DNA from: Chloromonas sp. AAM2
Taxonomy: Eukaryota; Chlorophyta; Chlorophyceae; Chlamydomonadales; Chlamydomonadaceae
NCBI GenBank assembly: GCA_004335635.1
Contig: QAXH01004806.1
Location: forward strand, 553 to 19,829
Reading direction: 5' to 3'
Length of the DNA: 19,277 nucleotides
The notes under the pieces: model-generated
The model's input: only the letters and a program-made list of their open reading frames with translations
Told to the model about the DNA's origin: nothing
Database searches by the model: none
Program-made: the position numbers and the translations under genes
Shown here: positions 1-9,900 of the stretch, in pieces
Layout: every line of letters starts with the position of its first letter
How positions within the stretch are numbered: the stretch's first letter is position 1

Positions 1-2259
1 GCGGCTGGTGCAGGCGCGGCTACGGCAGCAGGAGCAGCACCAGTCGCATCGGCCTGTTTTGCAACCGCACTGTCAGCCTGTCCTGTCTTGGCTCGCTTGC
101 TGGCCTTGGCACCCTCTTGCTCAGCAGGGCGCTTGCCCATGGAGGGACCGCCGGCATTGGAGCCGTTAGGGAGGCGACCCGACGGCCCAGTGATTGACGG
201 AGGCGTCTCCCTGGCGGCGGCAGGTGCCACTGCAGCTGCAGCGGCTGCAGCGGCTGCACCAGCTGCAGCGGCCATCTGCCCGGGAGACATGCGGGCGGTG
301 GCAGTAGCGGTGCTGGTTTGTGTAGCACTAGCAGCACCAGCTACAGTGCCCCCCTGAGCAGCAGGCTGGGCAGCAGTGGCATCAGCGCCGGCTGCAGCGG
401 CCGGCTGAGCAGCAGGCTGAGCCCCAGTGGCGCCATCAGCACCAGCTGTGCCTGCCTGTGCAGCAGTCGCAGCGGAGGCTTGCACAGCCATTGCAGTGAG
501 GTTGTCAGCAGCAGGTGTAGGTGCAGCTGGGTCGTGTGCAGATGATGCTTGGGCAGCGGCAGCCGAGTGTGGCTTTGCAGCGGCTGGCGGCTCCGCTGTC
601 GGGCCAGGTGCTGACATGTCAGACTCAGACTCAGACTCAGTCTCTGAGCCAGACTCGGACTGAAGCACACAGCCATGCAGGAAGCAGCCCTTGCAGCAGA
701 ACCCGATTTTTGGTGCTTTAAAGCTTTCTGCCCATCCCAGGCAGTTGTGATGCTCTCCCCTGCAACAGCAGCAATGCTACCGTTGTGTTGAGCTGTGGTT
801 CAGTTGACACTCACCAGGCAAGCAAAGCTTACCAAGCAAATCCCATGTGGTAGACCTTCGACGACTCAACAAAACAAACTGATGACAGCTGCAGTTTTAA
901 GTGGCCGCCCGCCACTATGGGGACGATAGACTAGTAAACATGTGGTTGATTGCTGTTTTTGGCTAGTCACAGCTGCCAGCTGTGTGTGAACGTTTGAGTC
1001 TCAGTTTGAATATTTGTGCAGGTGTTTGCCGTGCAGTTTGAACCGGCATCCACAACCATGTGCCTCAACCGCGCTACATGGAACAGGGAGTGGGCCAGGG
1101 GTGGGCTGGGTGCGCATGAACGCTGACCAGCCATAATCCGCATGACAGATGTACATTGGGTTCATCTTAGAGTCCCGCTTCCTCTTGCACATCTGCATCA
1201 ACAAGCACAGTAAACAAAGCCAGTTATTTTGCTTCACAACATGAGGCAACGCTACCGATTCCGGTGTGTAGCACTGAGTACAATGTGTAAGATCATGTGT
1301 TGACATGACTGAGGCGAACTGCGCACATGATTAGGCTAGCACAGCCCAAGACCAAGTCATGTCCTTGATATGTCCATGGGCATCTCCTTCATGACATTCG
1401 TTCCATTCATGTCCCAGCCTCTGACGTCACATCACGGCCTCTGAGATTGCTCACAGACACTAAACACAGGTTGGAGTCCCTCCCCTCTTGTGATTGAGTG
1501 TATACTGTGTCATGCACCTTGCGGAACATCCTTACATACCAGACAAGTTGCGATGCTTCACTGCTGACCTCATGATGGCATTTTGCAGACAGCATTTCGG
1601 ATGACCTGGACAGCCGCTGCACTTCAGCCCCCGTGGACAACGCAACAAATGTGACTAGTTGGCCTCCCACATTGTAACCACAACAGGAGCTCATGTACAG
1701 CAAGTAAACAGGCACTACCTGGTGAAGCAGATACATGTCACTTACAAGGCATGCTTGATTTTTACGGTCTCCGCCTTGGCGCCTCCCAACCAGGCAGTCG
1801 GTGTAGCCACGTTGGAGGCGCCACCACTCCTCCTCCTCTGCGGCTGCTGAGGCAGCATCTGCTGGTGTTGCCCCGCTGGGCCCAGCACCTGCTGGTGTTG
1901 CCCCGCTGGGCTCAGCACCGTCCGTGTTGGCAGGCTGCTTAGACTTGGCGGCTGCAGCGCGGGAACCCTTGGGGGTGGGTTTCCTGTCGTTCGCTGGCTT
2001 TGCTGCGCCACCTGGCGCCTTGTCCTTCATGGGCACCACCAGGTACCTGGATGGCGAAGCAGAATGGTCGCCTGCTGCCTGGGATGAGTTCTCAGCAGCT
2101 TTGCTGCTTGCCTCGGGTTTCTCAGACGGTCTCCGCTCTTCTCGGCAGCCCAAGCTGCATGATAACCTCTTGGGTGCATCCTGGCCCTCTTTGAGATTGC
2201 AGCACAGCAGGTGTACACCCCTGCATGCATGGAAGCGTTCGAGGTGCTGCCGCACAAAC
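1..2259 (-). CDS. Putative PHD-like zinc-finger nuclear protein, partial (exons 1746..2259, 1128..1192, 1..759 on the minus strand)
   Basis: Three exons join in phase: donor CTT|GTAAGT at 1746 (phase 0), exon 1192-1128 ending TG|GTCAGC (phase 2), then exon 759-1 after a TTGCAG acceptor. The first exon holds a basic, Lys/Ser/Ala/Pro-rich stretch, a duplicated PSGATPA unit and an EEEEWW cluster. Across the junctions the protein reads as a metal-binding pattern: ACL|MC, 13 residues, C, 8 residues, HHNC, 14 residues, then CCKGC. This spacing (C-x2-C-x13-C-x8-H-x2-C-x14-C-C-x2-C) is PHD-like but not textbook. A Ser/Glu run (SESGSETESESESD), about 150 residues of Ala-rich linker and a basic KRPAEQEGAKASKRAK patch (possible bipartite nuclear localisation signal) follow. 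A chromatin or transcription role is inferred only. The C-terminus lies beyond base 1. The 5' boundary is uncertain: the acceptor at 2260/2261 is one choice, CAG|CAC a few codons on is another, and a possible earlier exon begins near 2403. Confidence 0.5.
1861..1920. repeat. 30-bp tandem duplication inside the zinc-finger gene
   Basis: Two adjacent 30-bp units (1861-1890 and 1891-1920) differ at two positions. On the minus strand they encode a repeated Gly/Ala-Pro-Ser-Gly-Ala-Thr-Pro-Ala unit, so the reading frame is kept. Confidence 0.85.
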
Positions 2260-2629
2260 CTGCCATGCAACTCAGGACTTGTTTTGTCTGCTGAAGTGCC
2301 CGACGGGCGGTTTGGCCTCCGCAATACGATTGTGCGGTTCGACCATGTGTCGCTTCAGCAGAAGGTTGTTCCGCTGGCACACAAGGCGCACATATGATGC
2401 AACCTGGTCCATGCAATCTAGGCGATGCAATCAACGCTCCTGTCACAGTGACTGGCCGTACGTAACGTGTATGACCTGTCAAATTGGCACTACTGCTCGT
2501 TATGCCTTTTCCTCTTGTAACATTGCACGTGAAAACAAGCTGCCCCAGCCCTTCAAGCCGGGATCCAAGTAGGACTTCAAACAGGAAGCAAACAGACAGG
2601 ATTTGCAATCCCTATGTAGCAAGCTTTTT

Positions 2630-2655
2630 TATGTTTGGCGATTCTGGGACAGGCA
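2630..2655 (-). repeat. Dispersed repeat, degenerate copy
   Basis: ATGTTTGGCGATTCTGGGACAG, read on the plus strand, matches the reverse complement of the element at 2837-2872 except at a few bases. Confidence 0.4.
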
Positions 2656-2836
2656 TATTTGATTAGTGACTGGCACACCAAAAAAAGGATGATTGAGATC
2701 AATTGTCAATTGTTAGCAGATTTAGCAAACTTAGGGATTATGCGAGAAATCACATCTGAAACATGGCTCAAACACAAGACCCACTGGGTCACTCACTTTT
2801 TGCAGGTCTTCCACTGGTCCCAGTGCAGTTCTTGGA

Positions 2837-2872
2837 AACTGTCCCAGAAATGGCAAACATCTTTTTTTCTGA
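2837..2872 (+). repeat. Dispersed repeat, core GTCCCAGAAATGGCAAAC followed by an oligo-T run
   Basis: AAACTGTCCCAGAAATGG, then CAAACAT and C plus seven T. It is nearly identical to the inverted copy at 4731-4764, and the similarity continues into a GTTCTTG stretch just before it. Confidence 0.7.
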
Positions 2873-2905
2873 GTGCCGTACTCTCACCGGTGCAGGACGC
2901 AAACA

Positions 2906-2940
2906 TGTCGCAGAACTGGCATTCGTCCTTTGTTTTTTCC
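2906..2940 (+). repeat. Dispersed repeat, degenerate copy
   Basis: GTCGCAGAACTGGCATTCGT followed by a T-rich tail. It lies about 35 bp after the copy at 2837-2872 in the same orientation. Confidence 0.4.
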
Positions 2941-2967
2941 TTCATGAAATGCCAGCAAGTTACTCAC

Positions 2968-3511
2968 CAGCCGCACTTGGCCGCGTTTGAGCAAGGCAGG
3001 ATGTGGTTCCCTGGGGGCGCCTCGGGACTGCAGCAGTACTGCACCAAGCAAACACACAGAACTCGGTGTGAATGCTGCGCTGGTGCAGCAACACAGTTGC
3101 AATCATCCATGAGGCGATGCACTCCAGAGAATGCTGCTCAGAATGCTCATGTTGCACTCAACCATGCCAGAAGGAAACTGCAGGGCCCAACACACACTTA
3201 CATAGCAGCACAGTTTGTTCGGGTTGCCGGGTGGGCGCATTTTCTCAGTGTAGCGACGATAATCCCGCTGATTGACCATGGCTCCGTCGGCCACGTCTGC
3301 TGCGTTGGCGTTCCACCGGTTCGCAGACTCCACCATATCATCAGCTTGCGGATGTGTCAAGACATTCCTGCAGGCAGACATGCTTGCATGTCTGTGTAAA
3401 GCATCGACATAGCTGTAGGATGACTCATACAAGTCATTCACAGGGACATCGGCAGTGAAAGCGAGCCAACTCGGGAATGGCCGCAATGCACTACTGGGGT
3501 AGTGAAAGTAA
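2968..3511 (-). CDS. Two-exon segment encoding the first half of a second, homologous zinc finger (exons 3202..3511 and 2968..3038)
   Basis: Exon 3511-3202 follows a CTCAACAG acceptor and stays open for 103 codons. It ends TAT|GTAAGT in phase 0. Exon 3038-2968 follows GGTGCAG and ends GGCTG|GTGAGT in phase 2. The joined protein ends NKLCCY|YCC...ILPC...KCGW. This copies the layout of the downstream finger at 1746/1192: C-x2-C-x13-C, a phase-0 intron between the paired cysteines, a short exon (71 versus 65 bp), and a phase-2 intron directly after a GW pair. The upstream part is polar, with many Asp, Asn, Tyr and Ala, and resembles nothing I recognise. It may be the 5' end of the same minus-strand gene, giving tandem fingers, or a broken paralogue. 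I could not find a clean exon supplying the second half of this finger. Confidence 0.38.
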
Positions 3512-3612
3512 CTGTTGAGACAAGGTCATAATCGAGTTCAGGCAAGTGCAGCAGCCATTAGCCAGCCAGCCCTCACAGGCTTGGTGGGATTCGTATTCAC
3601 TTGTGTAGCACG

Positions 3613-3663
3613 ACTATTGGCACCTCGATATTTTATGACTATTTGGCACCTTGATATTTTATA
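3613..3663. repeat. Two-copy tandem repeat, unit 25-26 bp
   Basis: ACTATTGGCACCTCGATATT plus TTATG at 3613-3637 is followed directly by ACTATTTGGCACCTTGATAT plus TTTATA at 3638-3663. Confidence 0.8.
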
Positions 3664-3694
3664 ATATTTGCAATGGGTCGCCTGTGCACCTGAC

Positions 3695-3902
3695 CTACCG
3701 ATTTTTGCCACTGGTGCCCAGAGCTTGTCCAGTCGCATTGTCAGCTTTGGGCTCTTCTGCGCTGGGCTCTTTGGCCACCTGCGTATCAGATCATTTTGCG
3801 TTCTTCGTCGATCATTTGCTGTTTCTTGCCGGTTGCCTCAGCCGGTTTGCGCAACAATACGCATCGCCAATTTGTTGTGCGCATGGCAGTGTGTTATTCG
3901 CA
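3695..3902 (-). pseudogene. Coding-like remnant, frame-broken
   Basis: The minus strand reads a charged stretch (RKPAEATGKKQQMIDEER) ending at TGA 3788-3786. One base out of frame it continues as VAKEPSAEEPKADNATGQ and so on, to TAG at 3697-3695. The sequence preceding 3778 ends in CAG, so it could be an acceptor, but no donor is placed to remove the stop. The residue mix looks protein-like, yet the family is unknown. It may be an eroded exon or old mobile-element coding sequence; chance is possible. Confidence 0.2.
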
Positions 3903-4117
3903 CACGATACGCATGTTGGCATGACAATGCACACCGTCAACAAGCCAGTGTCATATATGTTCTGGTTCTATTGCCCAGCAAACTCGACAAGTGTGATGCC
4001 CTGCTGCGCTAAACACTTGGCAGATGCGCCAAGATCTTTGCGGATGCGGCTCTTGCCCCGGTGGACGTGGAATTCTGATTGATACCATGCTGATACCATT
4101 CCTCACCTCTTCACCAG

Positions 4118-4265
4118 GCCCCCAGATTTGGCGAAAGATATCCATGTGTATCACGCGAGTACAGAGCGACCGGCAGAGTTCCCGATCAGATATACCGATG
4201 CAAAGCAATGGACGCTAATGAAGCACGTGGGTGCGAAACGGCCTAGTGTGAACTTTGAGTGGTAG
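4118..4265 (+). CDS. Possible terminal exon of an unidentified plus-strand gene
   Basis: After a pyrimidine-rich acceptor (CTCACCTCTTCACCAG), one base and 48 codons run to TAG at 4263-4265. The peptide begins PPDLAKDIHVYHASTERPAE and is charged and balanced in composition. A TGTAA polyadenylation-like signal lies 251 bp beyond the stop (4516-4520). No convincing upstream exon was found in 3520-4100. The opposite strand is also open here, with a donor-like GAG|GTGAGG, so the strand assignment is uncertain. No family was recognised. Confidence 0.25.
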
Positions 4266-4730
4266 GGTTTATGCCTCGTCTGTCTGCCTCTTTCTTCTTC
4301 TCATCTATCTATCTAACTATCTGTCCTATCAGTCATTGGCCACGGGCAGTACCAGGAACTCGGGTGGAGTTGCCACAGGGCTGCGACAGAGCAGATTGGG
4401 TTTCCAAAACTGCTTGTACTTGTCATGTGATGCATGCCAGGGCACCTTCATATGGTGTACCAAGGAACGTAGGCCTCTTTTCAATTAAAAACCACCGCAG
4501 ACTGTATGATGTGTATGTAATTAAATGAGCTGTCTATAAATGCCCATCTCTTTTGTTATACCTGATGCGAACTGATCAATTCAGCCAACCAAACTGCAGA
4601 AGCCAAGAGTTGGCCATGAACACAGGAGAAAACTATGGTGGAGACTGTCCACGCCGCCACTGGGGAGACCAGCCTCTGTTGACTCGGTGATACTCCCCTT
4701 GTGTGTGAGAGACGTGCCAGTGGTAACCCA

Positions 4731-4764
4731 AAAAAAAAGATGTTTGCCAGTTCTGGGACAGTTT
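4731..4764 (-). repeat. Dispersed repeat, inverted copy with oligo-A (oligo-T on the minus strand)
   Basis: The plus strand shows an A-run, then GATGTTTGCCAGTTCTGGGA and CAGTTT. Its reverse complement matches 2837-2872 at all but about one position over some 29 bases. Confidence 0.7.
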
Positions 4765-5483
4765 ACAAGAACGCCTCTGGAAACAGTGTGGCAACAGGGA
4801 CAAGGTGACGACCTCAGTGAATTGGACTGTGGACGTGGCAAGAGATAGTGAATATCGCGTCTGCACCAGTGTGGCGTGACACTGGGATGTGCTGTTGATG
4901 TGTAAACTGGTACACGTCCAGTGAGGGGTATAGGCCTCAGTACTCGGTGATGTAAGTCGCCACCAAGGCCAGGGCAGCCAAACTGGCCCCTATATGCCAG
5001 TGATTGCTACCAGTCATACAGCTTCAACAAGCTGGTGTTGGGGTTTAACTGAGCTCAACTTGACAACTTGACTCGATTTGACTTGGCTTTGAAACACTTA
5101 CAGTTGATTAAGTTCCAAGGATTATGTGGCCGGGAATGAGCTACTGTCCGTGGTTTTATTGAATTTGTTCGTTGATTTTGTTGATTTTGTTGAGCAAGTT
5201 GCCTCGCCTACTGTGTACCAAGTGTGTACCAAGAGTGTAGTTACATGTAGTCAGAGTGGGTAGCGTTACAGTACTTAGCCGTCATCGCTTCAACACAGCC
5301 TTCATCATTCACAAGGAGGGAGTGCACACCAGGAAGCACGTCCGACGCAACTATCAATCAATTACTTGGACGGCACTCTGACGGTGACCTGCACTCTGCC
5401 AGTACATCCCTAAACCCTGACGCCGTCTGTGACACCGGTAATATGGCAATCACCAACTGTGCTTCGTTTCCCGTCCCTTGTTT

Positions 5484-5672
5484 CTAGCTGCGCCTGCTTA
5501 AACCCTGCCTGACAGCCTTTGGCAGTACGCCTTCCTTTGGCTTCAGCGCTTCGACTTCTGCCTTCTGTTGCTCAGGGTTGGTTAGGACGGTATCCAGCCT
5601 CGTCTCTTGCATGGCTTGCTCGCGTTTGCGCTCGGTGCATGTGGACTCCGTGCTGATGTTATCACGTGGCAC
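5484..5672 (-). CDS. Small charged coding-like frame, unidentified
   Basis: A 62-codon frame ends in RRS-stop. It is rich in Glu, Lys and Gln (for example NPEQQKAEVEALKPKEG) and could form a helix or short coiled coil. The composition is unlike the random frames around it, but there is no recognisable domain, no partner exon and no close neighbour. It could be an eroded mobile-element fragment or a terminal exon. The ATG start is not supported by anything beyond position. Confidence 0.22.
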   Translation of the reverse strand: MPRDNISTESTCTERKREQAMQETRLDTVLTNPEQQKAEVEALKPKEGVLPKAVRQGLSRRS

Positions 5673-5937
5673 TGTTCCTGGTCAGGACAAGGTGCCAATC
5701 CAAGTAGAACATCAAACACTCAAACCTGTCTACAAACACTGACTATTATGTCTTGAGCAAAGGCACAAACAAACCCAAGTGCCGCATCATGCGCTGCAAG
5801 CAGCTATTGTGTCTCGACGCAACTTGCATTGAATGCCATGTGAGACATGCAGCAAGGCATACCAACACGTGACATGCTAAAACAATTGCAGACGCAAGCC
5901 TGACATCAATACATACAACACATGATAAACAGCAAAA

Positions 5938-5961
5938 GCAGTTTTTGCCAGTTCTGGGACC
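5938..5961 (-). repeat. Dispersed repeat copy
   Basis: CAGTTTTTGCCAGTTCTGGG on the plus strand, followed by ACC. This is the reverse complement of the GTCCCAGAACTGGCAAA core. Confidence 0.55.
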
Positions 5962-6328
5962 ATTTTGGGACTGGCTCTGGAACTGGTGCTAAAAAAACTG
6001 CTCTGTCCGTGGCTCAAAGTTGACATTCTACTTACTAGTATTCCAACCGCAAACAAATTGCATTGATACATAAATATCTATCCAGGCAGCCAAGCAGCTC
6101 TGCAGCCGTTGTACAAGGCAAAGAAAAGAAGAAAATGCTGAGGTGTAAGGCAGGACGACGCACTTCATGGAGTTCTGACAACACGGATGACAGGTTTAAC
6201 CACATTTGGAAATTGACCGCATCGACACTGAAATATACCAACATAGCTGGAATGGCATACATAAACTGCATTGTCGTAAATCAGTACTGTGGAAATTTGA
6301 AACTCCCACTGGTTCTAGTGCTGGACAC

Positions 6329-6364
6329 AAGAATTGTCCCAGAACTGGCAAACTTCTTTTTGAA
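6329..6364 (+). repeat. Dispersed repeat copy with short oligo-T
   Basis: AAGAATTGTCCCAGAACTGG followed by CAAACTTCTTTTTGAA. The core is identical to the copy at 4731-4764. Confidence 0.65.
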
Positions 6365-6368
6365 GGCA

Positions 6369-6539
6369 TCATGCATATCTGGCATGCCCCCGTGGACGCA
6401 TCCACATCTCTATATATACGACCATCTGGCCAAACACCATCAGCATCATCAGGCCAACGAACACCATTCCGTTGCTGGGCCACCAGCTGCTGGCAACTGC
6501 ACGCTTCTGGGTGTGCCTGCGCCTCCGCACGGCCTTGTC
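6369..6539 (-). CDS. Possible short exon with a membrane-helix-like stretch, unidentified
   Basis: After a CTGTGTGCAG acceptor the frame runs 56 codons to TGA. It has a basic start (KAVRRRRHTQKRA) and then a hydrophobic run containing MVFVGLMMLMVFGQMVVYIE, which could be one transmembrane helix. A second frame of the same strand is also open and Cys-rich, so the coding frame is not settled. An upstream ATG frame near 6700-6590 could be a partner exon. It lies 365 bp downstream of the NAP stop and may simply be NAP 3' flank. Confidence 0.18.
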   Translation of the reverse strand, partial: DKAVRRRRHTQKRAVASSWWPSNGMVFVGLMMLMVFGQMVVYIEMWMRPRGHARYA

Positions 6540-6731
6540 CTGCACACAGATGCAGAAACAGATGGAAATACAGGAAATGCACACCCCTTCTGCCCATCCC
6601 TTCGGCAGAACCCTTGTACTTGAAATCCTTGGCCTCCCAACTGCGCAGCTCCATAATTGCACAGTTTGGGTGTGTTCGCAGGGAGTATGCACTGGCGGGC
6701 ATGGCCGCAGCCCAGCTCTATACTAGTAAGT

Positions 6732-6764
6732 CCGAACAGGTCATGATTGCACATACCTGTTCGG
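6732..6764. other. Perfect 10-bp inverted repeat (hairpin)
   Basis: CCGAACAGGT (6732-6741) and ACCTGTTCGG (6755-6764) are perfect reverse complements separated by 13 bases. The hairpin lies about 140 bp downstream of the NAP stop codon, so it may be part of that 3' untranslated region. Confidence 0.75.
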
Positions 6765-6904
6765 TAGAATGACCCTGCCCTGCCCTGCCTTGCCCACACA
6801 CTGCCGGTTACGCCGCCCACACCTGTCCTTCCCACCCACCACACTTGGCTTGCAACGATTGATCGTACTGAACGGTTGGATTGGGGACTCCTGCAGATGA
6901 GGTC

Positions 6905-9900
6905 TCATTCTGCCTGTCCCCTCAGTATCGCCACCCTGTCTTCCGCCGCCCACGTGCCCAACCAATCACCAACACACACCTCGTCACCCTCGCCACCTTT
7001 ACCAGCCTCCTCCTCCTCTTCATCCTCGTCTGTGCCGTTATCGCTTGCCTCTTCATCCTCCTCATCGCATTCGTTCCATTCATGCCCCAGTTCGTGCTCA
7101 TCAATTTCAACCTGAAGACAGGGCACATGCGCATGGAGTATCAGCCAGATGCACTGCAGTGGCCTTCAAACACTTAATGATCAGCATTGATGTTTTCCAC
7201 CCACAGGTGAAGCAGTGCACCACACTGGTGCTGCAATGCCTCCCATGCGCATGTGCTTGTGTTGCAGAAGCAGTACACGCAAAAGAAATCTCTGACAAGG
7301 GCCTGCCAACTGGCAGTGGATAGCAGTGCATGGAACACTGACCCTGCCACCCTGTACTCTTCCACACACCTACGACGAGCAACTGCCGTGCCTGTTGCAT
7401 GACTGAACATTGCCGATTCCAGTCAGTGCAGTGGCAATGTGCAGTACCTCTGCCTGCCAGCACATATGCTTTTATTGCTACATAGGCGTGAAGTCTCTTA
7501 CTGCTAATTAAAATATTTGCATGCACCCTGCACCGTGCTGCGCCCTGTCTTTGAGCATGTTGATACTGCTACTTGAGCATAAAATCATTACTAGACATTG
7601 CATGTGCCCTGCAAAGCGCACCTACAGTGATACACACCTGCTGGTAGAGTTGTGTGGGTGTGTACCGCAGCGGCCCTGCCATGACGCACTCCACCAGCGC
7701 GCCCTCGGCGGCCAGGGCTGCCTCGTCAGGGCCAGCGCTGCTGTCACCCAGGCCAGAGAACGCATGCCGCAGACAACCTGAACAATCAGTGGTCATGCAC
7801 CCATCCTGCTGCAACCCATATCCACGAAGCGCATAGGCAGCATCCACCTAATGTTGCAAATGGCGCTCATCAACTGTGGAAGTTTAGATGGCCTTTCACC
7901 GTTCAACAACTGCCGATTCAGCATGTCCATAATCACTTAGTCTACATCGCCATGGCACCTTGCAAGGCGGTGGTGCAGGCAAGTGCGCAGGTGTTGCCTG
8001 TTTACACTGAGCTCGACACGATGGCCCGGGCTGTCAAGTTTTCCACGAAACAAATCGCCAACTCAGTACGCCCGCAGTCTCCGCCGTTGCTCGCCATGCC
8101 ACGCGGCGCGGCGGTTGCGCACGCAGAAGCCGCACTACACTGCTGTGCAATCACTGCCAGGTCAAACTTCTCACTCCTGATGGCCTTGCCTCCTCACCTT
8201 GTTTGAACAGGTTGAAGAAGCTGGTTGCAGGGACAGGCTTGTTGGCTGCCTTGCCAGTCCTGGCCACGGGTGGTGACAGAGTGAGGTCACATCCACCAGG
8301 GGTGCCCACACCCCCTCCAGCACCCTCATCGGTCCCGTGCACTGCCTCGCTGCATGGCGCTGCATCGGATATCCATTTGGGGCTGCATGTGATCTGGCCT
8401 GCCTGGTCCAAGGTCAGCTCGCTGGATGACCCGCCCTGGCATGTAAGCGTGTAGACCTTGGAGAGTGTGACAGCCGGGAAGTAGGGGTTGTCCTGGAACA
8501 CCCAGTCCACTGCACAGGCAGAGCAGTATGCACACCACCTACAATATCGAATTGAGCACATGTATTGATACGCCTGAGCAGTCTTTGAGGAACACGAGCG
8601 CCAGTACGACCAGCAATCATCACATGTGCTCATCCTTGTCAACGCACTTGGAAAACAGATTACACCTCAGTGTTCACAAGTCCCAGATCCCATGCAAACA
8701 AGCTGTTTGTGGTGCATGCCTGCCAGGTATGGAGCGTCGGCACACCCCATGGCCCGCACCTGCGACCTTGCGCCACGGCTCCTGCAGTGTGGGCATGTGG
8801 CCCCAGTCGCACCGAGCCCTCACATCTATAAGCGCTGACAGGGCTAGTTCGTCTCGCAAGGCAACGCACGGGGCACCCGCCTCAGATGCGCGCAGCGCAC
8901 GCAGCCAGAATAGGGGCGGGGAGGTGCCGCGGCCTGCGGGCGCATAATAATGAGTAGCCCCTGTAAGAGACCTCCAAAACATCATACTTGCCAGAACATC
9001 TCACAGCCAAGGCCAGACACAACCTGACCTGTTCAGATTCAAGTCTCCTGATAAAATGCCACCTGGTAAAAGGCTTGCACATGTCACAGCATGCTTAGTC
9101 CCTGCATGACACCTTTCGACATGCCGCGCATGTCTAGTCCTCCTGGCACCTGTCTGATTCCCCCTCTGTGGCGACGTCAGCAGCGCAGCACGTGCATCCA
9201 TCAGCTTCTGTTCAGCCGCGTCCGTTTCCTGGTCCAGGCTCCACTTGTCCCGCTTGAGCTGTAGGCACATTTCGTCCAGCTGCGCTTGTTGTCCCTGCAG
9301 GGCGTGCAGCGCCTGCTGCGCTGCAGGATACAGGGCGGGGCCGCCACCATGTGCGGCTGCAGCCGCGCTGCTGATCATGGTGTAGCCCGACTCGTCCTCC
9401 TCCTCAGGACTGGTGCCCTGCGAGCAGCAGGGCTGACAGTGGACAGTCAGCAAACGACAGGCAGGCGGCAACGCCAACACCCTACCAAACTCACAGCACG
9501 TGTGTGCACACTCACTCACACCTGGGTGATATACCAGCCCTGGAAGGCAGCAGCTAGTGGTGGCGTTGCCTTATGGCAGTTCGCTTATGGATTCTTCATG
9601 GAGGCATCACACACCAGTCACATGGGTGTACCACAGCACTTTCCCGACCGTCGACAACTGCTCAAATCAACCCACAGGCCCCACAGGCTCTGCAAGCAGA
9701 GCTTGACGTGTCTTTTGCACACTTGGTCCACATGTCCACAATGGCTAAACTTGGCTGACCTTGGTCATTGCATGGGCCCAAAAAGCCAATCAAGTTACCC
9801 GGTGCATTCCCCGAGCAAGCCGACACGTGATCCACAAACATGAGTTGCACATGTCTCCACCACATCCCACAAGCAAAAGTGGTGCACATGCGCTCCACAC

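Larger units (their letters stand above)
3512..6904. other. Gene-poor region between the zinc-finger locus and the NAP gene
   Basis: No long, clearly coding, spliceable gene was found on either strand. The region holds dispersed repeats (4731-4764, 5938-5961, 6329-6364), small tandem repeats (3613-3663, a CTAT-type microsatellite near 4303-4320, a GTTGATTTT run at 5171-5194), a hairpin (6732-6764), and four weak coding-like fragments listed separately. The base composition is more AT-rich than in the exons. 4266-5480 and 5680-6360 contain nothing else I can support. Confidence 0.55.

Noticed and set aside
88..663. Plus-strand Ala-, Ser- and Cys-rich frames near the left edge
   Set aside because: They are shadows of the Ala-rich minus-strand exon. 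GCN/GCT repeats stay open in several frames, and only the minus frame is continuous to the zinc-finger residues.
2027..2608. Long minus-strand frame of 193 codons
   Set aside because: It overlaps the zinc-finger exon in another frame, has no family motif, and the competing frame joins in phase with two downstream exons.
6881..7177. Plus-strand frame with a strongly hydrophobic, membrane-like run
   Set aside because: It is the antisense of the acidic tail exon of the NAP gene. GAG and GAT codons read backwards give Leu and Ile, so the hydrophobicity is an artefact.
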